Positions 1 through 4,919 of a DNA stretch of 5,442 nt are shown here, one piece after another; position 1 is the stretch's first letter, and each line of letters opens with the position of its first letter. The position numbers and the translations under genes were made by a program. The notes under the pieces are model-generated. The model was not told where the DNA came from and made no database searches. It was given only the letters and a program-made list of their open reading frames with translations. Where the stretch lies: NCBI GenBank assembly GCA_964415245.1, contig CAYQAJ010000322.1, forward strand, positions 1 through 5,442, given 5' to 3'. Origin of the DNA: CAYQAJ01 sp964415245. GTDB taxonomy: Bacteria > Planctomycetota > Planctomycetia > Pirellulales > Pirellulaceae.

Positions 1-2
1 CG

Positions 3-251
3 AGTTTTTTCGTCGACTCTCCGAAACGCACCCGAGAGACTACGCTTGGTCAGGGCCTAGTGACAGAGCCGGCCACATTCAGGAGCATCGGTGTGGTGGA
101 CCTTCCGGGGCAATCGATCAGGGTTTATCGATGTGGGAACTGCGGACACGTCAAGATGTTCGCGTTTGCCGGACAGGATCCGTGGGGCAACGACGCGATG
201 CCCCCGCCGGCATGGATTCGGAAGCAGGATGGCACCAACCGGACATTGTAA
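3..251 (+). CDS. Small CxxC zinc-knuckle-like protein, possibly 5'-partial
   Basis: This frame is open from the first complete codon in the window (base 3) to TAA at 249-251, so the gene may begin upstream. If it starts inside the window, GTG at 60 gives a 63-aa product; I see no Shine-Dalgarno sequence before it. Counting from GTG60, the distinctive part is VYRCGNCGHVKMF, with Cys25 and Cys28 forming one CxxC pair followed by Gly-His, as in half of a zinc ribbon. A second CxxC pair is absent both in this stretch and in the upstream part of the frame that is visible, so metal binding would need the unseen N-terminus, His30 or a dimer. The C-terminus (PPPAWIRKQDG) is polar and unstructured-looking. 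The natural look of the knuckle argues for a real or recently real gene. The function is unknown and this is not a recognised family. Confidence 0.45.
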   Translation, partial: SFFVDSPKRTRETTLGQGLVTEPATFRSIGVVDLPGQSIRVYRCGNCGHVKMFAFAGQDPWGNDAMPPPAWIRKQDGTNRTL

Positions 252-590
252 GCGACACACATCAACGCGAGACGCGGAATTCCCATCTCGCCTCATACGC
301 TTCGCGCGCTCCCAGGGTGCGATCGCCTGCGTCGGGCGCTTGACACGCCTGCCGGTTCTGGTTTCCCTTCCGCGGCCAGGAAGGGGTCGTTCCCGCCGCC
401 GCGCGGAACGGCCCGCCGCTCTCCGCCGGGACAAGCCCGACGGAAAGCAACCCGGGCGGACGCCACGATGGAGCGTGCCTGCTACGGGCGGGCCGGGTGA
501 CCAGGCAACCTAACGCCAGACACCGCAATAAATTATCAACAAGTTGTGTTGACTTGTTCATCCGCGAGGGAAAGAATGCCGGCAGAGAAA
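252..590. other. Gene-free spacer, GC-rich then AT-rich
   Basis: I see no convincing gene here. Frames are open on both strands, but their translations are arginine- and proline-rich with no recognisable motif, as expected of GC-rich noncoding DNA. A 7-bp hairpin lies at 365-385. The spacer ends in an AT-rich patch (about 526-560) that contains nested small inverted repeats, for example TCAACA and TGTTGA around a 5-nt loop at 536-552. No promoter can be supported. Confidence 0.5.
365..385. repeat. Hairpin, 7-bp perfect stem
   Basis: CCCTTCC at 365-371 and GGAAGGG at 379-385 form a perfect 7-bp stem around a 7-nt loop. No T-run follows on either strand, so it does not look like a standard intrinsic terminator. 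A chance palindrome in GC-rich DNA is possible. Confidence 0.35.
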
Positions 591-639
591 GTTGTCAGTT
601 GTTCGTTGTTGGTGGTCGGCTGATGGCTGAGAGCTGACA
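591..639. repeat. Degenerate heptad tract, seven 7-bp units
   Basis: The 49 bases divide exactly into seven 7-mers, each starting with G and with T at unit position 3 in six of seven (G at position 3 in the fourth unit). The first three read GTTGTNN, the fourth is GTGGTCG, and the last three read GCTGANN, so the consensus changes along the tract without losing phase. The GTTGTCN version recurs at 3529-3563, which marks this as a dispersed repeat type and not local slippage alone. A 15-codon frame from ATG576 runs into it and is taken as spurious. Confidence 0.7.
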
Positions 640-715
640 GCTTCCTTTCCCTGTGTCGCCGAGTCCCCCGCTTTCGCGTTAGGCTGTGCCCGTGTCCCCG
701 CGCTTGCCGATTCCG

Positions 716-747
716 TTTCGCGCTTTCGCCCTATCGCTTTTTCGCGA
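716..747. repeat. Octad tract, four TTTCGCNN units
   Basis: TTTCGC begins at 716, 724 and 740, with TATCGC in phase at 732, giving four units of period 8. A further CTTTCGC lies at 671-677, outside the array. No gene covers this tract convincingly. Confidence 0.6.
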
Positions 748-820
748 CGAGGTGATTGCCGCGCCGAGGCTCGACTCTCGACCATGTTTCGACCGTGGAA
801 GCACTGGACTCTCGCCTGTG

Positions 821-852
821 TCCCGATATCCGACCTCCGATTTCCGACTTCC
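821..852. repeat. Heptad tract TCCGANN
   Basis: Three consecutive 7-bp units (829-835, 836-842, 843-849) share TCCGA and vary in the last two bases. They are preceded by a degenerate unit (TCCCGATA, 821-828) and followed by TCC at 850-852. The period matches the tracts at 591-639 and 3529-3563 although the core sequence differs. Confidence 0.65.
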
Positions 853-928
853 CCCAAGGCGACCTCGTCCGCGACATTGGCAAGCGAAAAGCGACATCCA
901 AGTGGCCAAAACGACATGCCGTCCACCG

Positions 929-1160
929 TTAACATCCGTTTTCCGCGCCGTATTCGCCCGCACCGAGCAAAAGCGCCTGCGTCAGCTCGAGCAGTTGGGG
1001 CTCGGGGTCAGGAACGCTTGCAGCACGGGTCAGCGTCAACGCGCGTCGCCGGAGAGCTGAAGGACGGTGGCGGGCAATCTCCGCTCGAACAGCATCAGGC
1101 ACGATCACTTGCTGAAAATCGCGCAATAGGTCGATGACCAGGAAAAAACTCGTCTTGACG
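929..1160 (-). pseudogene. Remnant of a PIN-domain protein
   Basis: Reading the minus strand from about 1160 down to the TAA at 929-931, the translation contains LVIDLLRDFQQVIVPDAV, then EIARHRPSALRRR and LLELTQALLLGAGE. This order (a beta strand ending in IVPDAV, a conserved Glu in the following helix, a linker, then a helix leading to Gly-Glu) resembles the middle of stand-alone PIN-domain proteins of toxin type. The N-terminal strand with the first catalytic Asp is not visible upstream. The frame stops just after GAGEYGAENGC, before the C-terminal acidic residues. Beyond the stop lies repeat-rich sequence. The frame is formally open up to 1498, but the upstream part does not look related. 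I read it as a fragment truncated at both ends and non-functional. The PIN assignment rests on pattern recall alone. Confidence 0.45.
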
Positions 1161-1162
1161 CC

Positions 1163-1189
1163 GTAGCACGCAGTTTCTATTTGTGCTAC
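1163..1189. repeat. Inverted repeat GTAGCAC / GTGCTAC
   Basis: A perfect 7-bp inverted repeat (1163-1169 and 1183-1189) encloses a 13-nt spacer. It sits at the upstream boundary of the PIN-like fragment. No T-run follows on either strand. Confidence 0.4.
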
Positions 1190-1500
1190 CCGCGACAATC
1201 GGTGACCGGGAATCGGGAAATGGGGCGACTGCGCATCTTGCCCAGGATTCCAGAATCGGGTCCACATGGCCCAGGAAGCCGGTCGCGTACCCCCAGCCAG
1301 CAGGGTTGGGGAGGAGCCGAGCATGTAGGAAACGTGGCCGCCGGGCGTGTCGGCGGCCGACGATAGATAAGAGGCGGCATCGACACTGCCGTCGGGGCTC
1401 TCCCCGCCAAGACGCATGACGCGTGCGGCGCGGAATCGGCTCCCACGCCGGGTCCACGGAGAGGGCCCACTTGTTACGCGTCGATACCGCCACGGCACCC
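1190..1500. other. Spacer without an identifiable gene
   Basis: Three minus-strand frames are open over much of this stretch. Two contain locally protein-like pieces: PAGWGYATGFLGHVDPILE in one frame, and the Ser/Gly-rich GSVDAASYLSSAADTPGG in another. No single frame has a continuous family signature or a supported start. The stretch may hold decayed coding sequence with frameshifts, or be noncoding. I cannot assign a product. Confidence 0.35.
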
Positions 1501-1507
1501 CGCACTC

Positions 1508-1516
1508 AAGGAGGAG
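1508..1516 (+). promoter_or_regulatory. Strong Shine-Dalgarno sequence
   Basis: AAGGAGGAG lies just upstream of GTG1520; the AGGAGG core ends 5 nt before the start codon. It is the clearest ribosome-binding site in the window and fixes the start of the 138-aa gene. Confidence 0.8.
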
Positions 1517-1519
1517 ACC

Positions 1520-1936
1520 GTGGGTTCCGTAACAGCGTCACTTGCCGTGTGGGCATCGGCCCTCGGTATGATCACCGTCGACCACGCGGTCAGCGACACG
1601 GTCGACCTGGTGGAAGTGAACCACTTCTACGACGACCAGGGTCGGCTCGTCTTCGACCAGATTATCTTCTACGACTGGTCTCCCACGTACGAACGCTACA
1701 ACGTGCGCGCCTGGCGATTGCTCAAGACGCCCGCCCAGATTCCGCACCGCAACTGGAGCCGCAAGGGCTACGTCGCCATCTGGTTCGACGGCGAGGTGCT
1801 GCGCGAGGTGCACTGCGAGGCCATGAGGGAGTCGTGGACGCAGTACGATCCCGAGTTGGCCGAACGCGAGTACCTGCCCAAGGAGCAGCGGCGCGAGCTG
1901 CAAGCGCTGCGGGTCCGCGGCACGAGCACGCGATGA
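1520..1936 (+). CDS. Hypothetical protein, 138 aa
   Basis: The GTG start is supported by an AAGGAGG sequence at ideal spacing, and the frame ends at TGA 1934-1936. The first 20 residues (MGSVTASLAVWASALGMITV) are hydrophobic but carry no Lys or Arg, so a signal peptide is doubtful. Residues about 26-60 form a beta-rich, acidic and aromatic stretch (VDLVEVNHFYDDQGRLVFDQ) that ends in FYDWSPTYERY. Residues 70-115 contain further beta-like segments (KGYVAIWFDGEVLREVHCE), and the C-terminus is a charged helix rich in Glu, Gln and Arg. The beta-hairpin look of the core suggests a small compact domain. I recognise no catalytic motif or named family; similar small proteins occur, to my recollection, as hypothetical proteins in planctomycetes. 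No gene lies close enough on the same strand to suggest an operon, and a repeat cluster starts 14 bp after the stop. Confidence 0.75.
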   Translation: MGSVTASLAVWASALGMITVDHAVSDTVDLVEVNHFYDDQGRLVFDQIIFYDWSPTYERYNVRAWRLLKTPAQIPHRNWSRKGYVAIWFDGEVLREVHCEAMRESWTQYDPELAEREYLPKEQRRELQALRVRGTSTR

Positions 1937-1950
1937 GCGAGTGAGCGGCC

Positions 1951-2099
1951 GTTGTGTCGCGGTCGATGTTGTGCCGCGGTCTCCCGACATGTTGTGCCGC
2001 GGTCTCCCGACCGCAGCACCGCGCTGACCGAAGGTCTCCCTCATAACGGCACGGTCGGGAGACCGTGCCACAACCGCGGTCGGGAGACCGTGCCACGAC
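1951..2099. repeat. Cluster of hairpin repeats in inverted arrangement
   Basis: A 23-bp unit beginning ATGTTGTGCCGCGG occurs twice in exact tandem (1966-1988 and 1989-2011), preceded by a decayed partial copy (1951-1965). Facing it are two units in the opposite orientation (2052-2074 and 2077-2099, period 25). Over the 21-bp core the two orientations differ at 2 positions (checked for the 2052-2074 copy). Each unit carries its own small palindrome: CGGTC and GACCG around GGGA or TCCC. The whole cluster could fold into a large cruciform with an arm of about 46 bp. Translation of this sequence gives VARSPDR- and VGRPRHN-like peptides, which I recognise as spurious products common in planctomycete annotations. 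The repeats lie between two plus-strand genes and may end transcription of the upstream one, but no U-run is present. Confidence 0.85.
2048..2069. repeat. 9-bp perfect hairpin with GGGA tetraloop
   Basis: GGCACGGTC (2048-2056) pairs perfectly with GACCGTGCC (2061-2069) around the loop GGGA, which fits the GNRA tetraloop pattern. This is the strongest local hairpin I found in the window. Without a following T-run it is a structural repeat and not a textbook terminator. Confidence 0.75.
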
Positions 2100-2173
2100 G
2101 CTATACCGCCACAACGCGCTGGGGCTTTCGACCGCGCTAACCGTGCGGTACAACGGTGCCTGACCCTTGCGGT

Positions 2174-2178
2174 AAAGG
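2174..2178 (+). promoter_or_regulatory. Probable ribosome-binding site deciding the deaminase start
   Basis: AAAGG is placed 7 nt before GTG2186. No comparable sequence precedes the alternative GTG2156. This is modest evidence, but it is the only discriminating signal. Confidence 0.45.
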
Positions 2179-2185
2179 CAGCGCC

Positions 2186-3484
2186 GTGAACCTCGCATCG
2201 CTCCAAGCATCGCTCATCGACGGCAGCTTCAAAGGCATGCCCCCTGGCGTGAAGCCGTTCCGCCTGGCCGACATCGCCGCACAAGGCTGGAATATACTAC
2301 GCGAAGATTTGCCGTTGCCCGTGGCTTTGCTCAAGCAGTCGGCCTTGGCGCACAACAGCCGCTGGATGCGGCGCTTCCTCGAGCTGACCGGCGCCAAGAT
2401 CTGCCCACACGGCAAAACGACCATGTGCCCGCAGTTGTACCAGCAGCAGTTGGACGACGGTGCCTGGGGCATCACGTTGGCCACGGTGGGGCAAGTGCAG
2501 ATCGCGCGGCGCTACGGCGTCGGGCGGATTCTGCTGGCCAATCAGCTCGTGGGCCGCCAAGCGGTCGAGTACATCGTTGGCGAAGTGGCGGCCGACCCGG
2601 AATTCGACTTCTACTGCCTGGTCGATTCGCTGGCCGGCGTCGAAGTGCTTGCGACCGAGTCGCGGCGCCAGAAGTGTCCTCGCCCCGTGCAGGTGCTGGT
2701 CGAAGGGGGTGTGGCCGGGGCTCGCTGCGGTTGCCGCGACGTGAACTCGGCCCTGGAAGTGGCCCGTGCCGTGAAACGCGCCGAGCCGCACGTGTGCCTG
2801 CGTGGCGTCGAGGGCTTCGAGGGAATCATCCGCGCCGACCCACCCGAAGCGGCCGAGGAGCCGGTGGGCCGCTACCTGGCGTTCTTGGTTGAGATCGCTC
2901 GCCGCGCGGACGAAGAGGGGCTCGTCGCTACTGGGCCAATGATTCTCACCGCCGGCGGCTCGGGCTATTACGACCTGGTGATTCGCAGCCTGAGCGAGGC
3001 AAAACTTTCGCGGCCCGTCGACGTGATCATTCGCAGCGGCTGCTACCTGACGCACGACTCGGGCACGATTCGCCGCTTGCACCAGCGGCTATTGACCCGG
3101 TCGCCCGAGGCCCGCACGATCGGCGATCCGCCTCGTGCGGCGCTCGAGGTTTGGGCGTACGTGCAATCGCGGCCCGAGCCGACGCGGGCCATCCTCACGC
3201 TGGGAAAGCGCGACTGCTCGTTCGACGACCGGCTGCCGATGCCCGAGCGGTGGTTCCGCCCGAGCATGCACGAAGCGCCGCAACCGATCGCACCGGGTCA
3301 CGTGGTCGGTTCGCTCAACGATCAGCACGCGCTGGTCGACGTGCCGGCCGATTCACCGCTAGCCGTGGGCGACATGGTGGCCTGCGGCATTTCGCACCCC
3401 TGCACCACATTCGACCGCTGGCAGCTTCTGCCGGTGGTCGACGACGCATACAACGTGGTGGCCGCGGTGCGGACGTTTTTTTAG
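2186..3484 (+). CDS. PLP-dependent D-serine dehydratase/D-threonine aldolase-like enzyme (amino acid deaminase)
   Basis: The product is a fold-type III PLP enzyme with an alanine-racemase-like barrel and a C-terminal D-serine-dehydratase-like domain. Known relatives use PLP and a divalent metal to deaminate D-serine or cleave D-threonine. Numbering from GTG2186 (432 aa), the PLP lysine is Lys77 in ICPHGKTT, the family's PHxKT motif. Further family-like segments are EGGVAGARCG (173-182), TAGGSGYYD (255-263) and RSGCYLTHD (283-291). The C-terminus has NDQHALVD (His381) and SHPCTTFDRW, whose His404 and Cys406 match the HxC metal ligands of D-serine dehydratases. Length is typical. The frame is open from GTG2156, but GTG2186 is preferred: AAAGG lies 7 nt upstream, and 2156 falls in a motif (GTGCCTGACCC) related to one in the element at 3606-3619. 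The exact substrate is unknown. The stop codon lies at the tip of a downstream repeat element. Confidence 0.9.
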   Translation: MNLASLQASLIDGSFKGMPPGVKPFRLADIAAQGWNILREDLPLPVALLKQSALAHNSRWMRRFLELTGAKICPHGKTTMCPQLYQQQLDDGAWGITLATVGQVQIARRYGVGRILLANQLVGRQAVEYIVGEVAADPEFDFYCLVDSLAGVEVLATESRRQKCPRPVQVLVEGGVAGARCGCRDVNSALEVARAVKRAEPHVCLRGVEGFEGIIRADPPEAAEEPVGRYLAFLVEIARRADEEGLVATGPMILTAGGSGYYDLVIRSLSEAKLSRPVDVIIRSGCYLTHDSGTIRRLHQRLLTRSPEARTIGDPPRAALEVWAYVQSRPEPTRAILTLGKRDCSFDDRLPMPERWFRPSMHEAPQPIAPGHVVGSLNDQHALVDVPADSPLAVGDMVACGISHPCTTFDRWQLLPVVDDAYNVVAAVRTFF

Positions 3485-3528
3485 AGCCATCTCAAAACCG
3501 TCGGGGACTGGCTCATACTGCGAAGCCC

Positions 3529-3563
3529 GTTGTCGGTTGTCCGTTGTCCGTTGTCAGTTGTTG
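3529..3563. repeat. Five GTTGTCN heptads
   Basis: Five exact-phase 7-bp units start at 3529, 3536, 3543, 3550 and 3557. Four read GTTGTCN and the last reads GTTGTTG. This is the same unit family as the first part of the tract at 591-639. Confidence 0.8.
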
Positions 3564-3582
3564 GCCGGCCATCTGTACGCCG

Positions 3583-3603
3583 ACTGAACACTGAAAACTT
3601 TGA
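3583..3603. repeat. ACTGAAN heptads
   Basis: Two units, ACTGAAC and ACTGAAA, and a decayed third (ACTTTGA) lie in phase with period 7. They sit in the same element as the GTTGTCN array but have a different core. Confidence 0.55.
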
Positions 3604-3660
3604 GAGTGCCTGTCCCCTTCTCCGAGACTGTTTTGAAACGGGCTCTAGTGTCTGACCAGT

Positions 3661-4875
3661 TCAATCAGACTTGCGAGCCTGCGAAGTGCTGGCGTCCGCG
3701 GTGCCCGGATACTCGCGCGGTCCGAACATGCGCTGGCGATAAAGCACCAGCCCGTGCGCCCCGTGGTACAGCGCGCCGCACTCCAGCGACACGTCGCGCG
3801 TGCTTTCGAGAAGCGAGCTGAGGTAGAGCGCCGCCCGGCGGACCCACGGCTCCTTGATTTGCTCTTCGGTCATGGCCAGCGTGAGAAACTCGAGCACGTG
3901 GCCCGTCGCGCCCATCGACTGGGTCAAGTCAGGCGTCACGCCGCCGCGCTGGAAGTAGTTCGACGAGAACGAGCCGTCGGCGTTCTGGTTGCGACGGGCG
4001 TCGTCGATGCACTGTTTGATGCGGTCGTCGACCTGCTTCCAGACTCCTTGCAACTCGATCTCACCCTCATCGCGCTGGTGCTTCTCCCTGAGCTCCGCCA
4101 GGTGCCGGTTGAGCGCCATGGTGAGGCCGTCCATGCGGTGCGTTCCCCCGCACGCGCTGGAGGCCAGATCCTGGTCGAGCTCGATTTGCACCAGCCGCTC
4201 AATGCTCCACAGGTCGCCGTCCGATGCCGTCCACTCGTAATCCGAGGGCCGGTACACGCTCAGCCCCATGAGAGTCCAACTGTATTCCCGCTCAACGTTG
4301 CGGGGCACATCGAGCTCGGCCTGACTCACGAGGTCTTCGACGTCGTACGTCCGGTCACCCACGACGATTGCTTGGTCGGGCGGAAGCCCGCAGCTCGACA
4401 GGTACCCCAGCCATTGATCCGAGTGTCCCTGCCCCGTTTTGGAACCGGCTTGGAGGATGGCACGCAGTCCGGTCCGTCCCGTTGCGGGGTCGGTGTCGCC
4501 TTGTGTGAAGACCCAGCCGTTCATTTCTCCGCCCGACAGCGCGTAGTCGACGGCGGAAACGACCTCGCCCTTGTCCGTCTCAATGAGGAAATCACGCTGG
4601 AACGCCAGCGCGCCGTGCATGATCTGCCAGGCGGCGTGGTCTTTGGTGTTCAACCGCCGCCGGTAGGCCGAGTCGAGCGCCGAGTCGACGACGGCGAGCG
4701 TTTCCTCGTCATCGGGCACCTGCGTGTTGCCCGTGGGATTGACGGGCGGGCCCGAGTTCGACTCGCCGCAGCCGGAAAGTGCCGTCGACATACACGATGC
4801 CAATAACAGAACTGCCGCAAGCGCGCACGGGGATAGCTCGCCTCGCTTCTTCGCCGTGGGTAGATGGCTGGTCAT
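3661..4875 (-). CDS. Predicted lipoprotein with alpha/alpha-toroid-like features, 404 aa
   Basis: The N-terminus is a lipoprotein signal: a basic stretch (KKR, 9-11), a hydrophobic core (18-34) and two candidate lipoboxes, LASC (Cys28) and LSGC (Cys36). The second is followed by a polar Ser/Gly/Pro linker and is preferred, so the protein is probably membrane-anchored outside the cytoplasm. The body has distinctive blocks: GSKTGQGHSDQWLGYLSSCG (144-163), REYSWTLMGLSVY (196-208), WTASDG (215-220), ACGGTHRMDGLTMALNRH (241-258), QNADGSFSSNYF (297-308), GATGHVLEFL (322-331) and LECGALYHGAHGLVLYR (364-380). DGSF and the helix-starting Gly-His pattern resemble prenyltransferase/terpene-cyclase-type toroids. 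I recall planctomycete relatives carrying the label 'ADP-ribosylation factor-directed GTPase activating protein', which I regard as uninformative. No Shine-Dalgarno sequence precedes ATG4875. Function is unknown. Confidence 0.82.
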   Translation of the reverse strand: MTSHLPTAKKRGELSPCALAAVLLLASCMSTALSGCGESNSGPPVNPTGNTQVPDDEETLAVVDSALDSAYRRRLNTKDHAAWQIMHGALAFQRDFLIETDKGEVVSAVDYALSGGEMNGWVFTQGDTDPATGRTGLRAILQAGSKTGQGHSDQWLGYLSSCGLPPDQAIVVGDRTYDVEDLVSQAELDVPRNVEREYSWTLMGLSVYRPSDYEWTASDGDLWSIERLVQIELDQDLASSACGGTHRMDGLTMALNRHLAELREKHQRDEGEIELQGVWKQVDDRIKQCIDDARRNQNADGSFSSNYFQRGGVTPDLTQSMGATGHVLEFLTLAMTEEQIKEPWVRRAALYLSSLLESTRDVSLECGALYHGAHGLVLYRQRMFGPREYPGTADASTSQARKSD

Positions 4876-4919
4876 AGTGGCATTCTAACAAACGATTACG
4901 AACGGGACGCTGGCCGGCA

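Larger units (their letters stand above)
3482..3647. mobile_element. MITE-like 166-bp element with terminal inverted repeats
   Basis: The left end starts TAGAGCCATCTCAAAAC (3482-3498). The right end, read on the other strand, starts TAGAGCCCGTTTCAAAAC (3647-3630). The outer 7 and inner 7 bases are identical. The resemblance continues inward: GGGGACTGGCTC on the left against GGGGACAGGCAC on the right, offset by a short insertion. Both ends begin with TA, as expected if a TA target had been duplicated (the IS630/Tc1 habit). Inside lie five GTTGTCN heptads (3529-3563) and an ACTGAAN tract (3583-3603), and no gene. It fills nearly the whole gap between two converging genes. The MITE reading is an inference; a dispersed palindromic repeat without transposition history is the alternative. 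Confidence 0.55.

Noticed and set aside
340..345. TTGACA as a -35 promoter box
   Set aside because: At 16-18 bp spacing there is no -10-like sequence, and no gene follows for over 1 kb.
57..434. Minus-strand 125-aa frame at the left end
   Set aside because: Arg-rich translation opposite the CxxC frame, with no motif or start signal.
576..623. 15-codon micro-frame from ATG576 behind a GAGGG-like sequence
   Set aside because: It runs straight into the heptad tract and encodes no recognisable peptide; spacing and sequence can arise by chance.
929..1498. A full 189-aa minus-strand gene
   Set aside because: Only the last third is protein-like; the upstream part has no family signal, several competing frames and no supported start, so only the fragment is reported.
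1966..2011. Possible CRISPR-like direct repeats
   Set aside because: The two copies are directly adjacent with no spacer, and inverted copies follow; this is a tandem and inverted repeat cluster.
1538..2284. Minus-strand frame of 248 aa across the 138-aa gene and the repeat cluster
   Set aside because: It crosses the hairpin repeats and contains VARSPDR-like repeat translation, and it overlaps a plus-strand gene with a strong Shine-Dalgarno sequence.
2297..3082. Long open minus-strand frame (261 aa) opposite the deaminase gene
   Set aside because: It is the antisense shadow of a gene with clear catalytic motifs; its translation is His/Arg/Ala-rich without family features.
3476..3482. T-run at the end of the deaminase gene as an intrinsic terminator
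   Set aside because: The run lies inside the last codons and no stable GC-rich hairpin directly precedes it.
3754..4806. Long open plus-strand frame (350 aa) opposite the lipoprotein gene
   Set aside because: It is an antisense shadow; the minus strand has a lipoprotein signal and conserved-looking blocks, whereas this frame is a featureless Arg/Val-rich translation.
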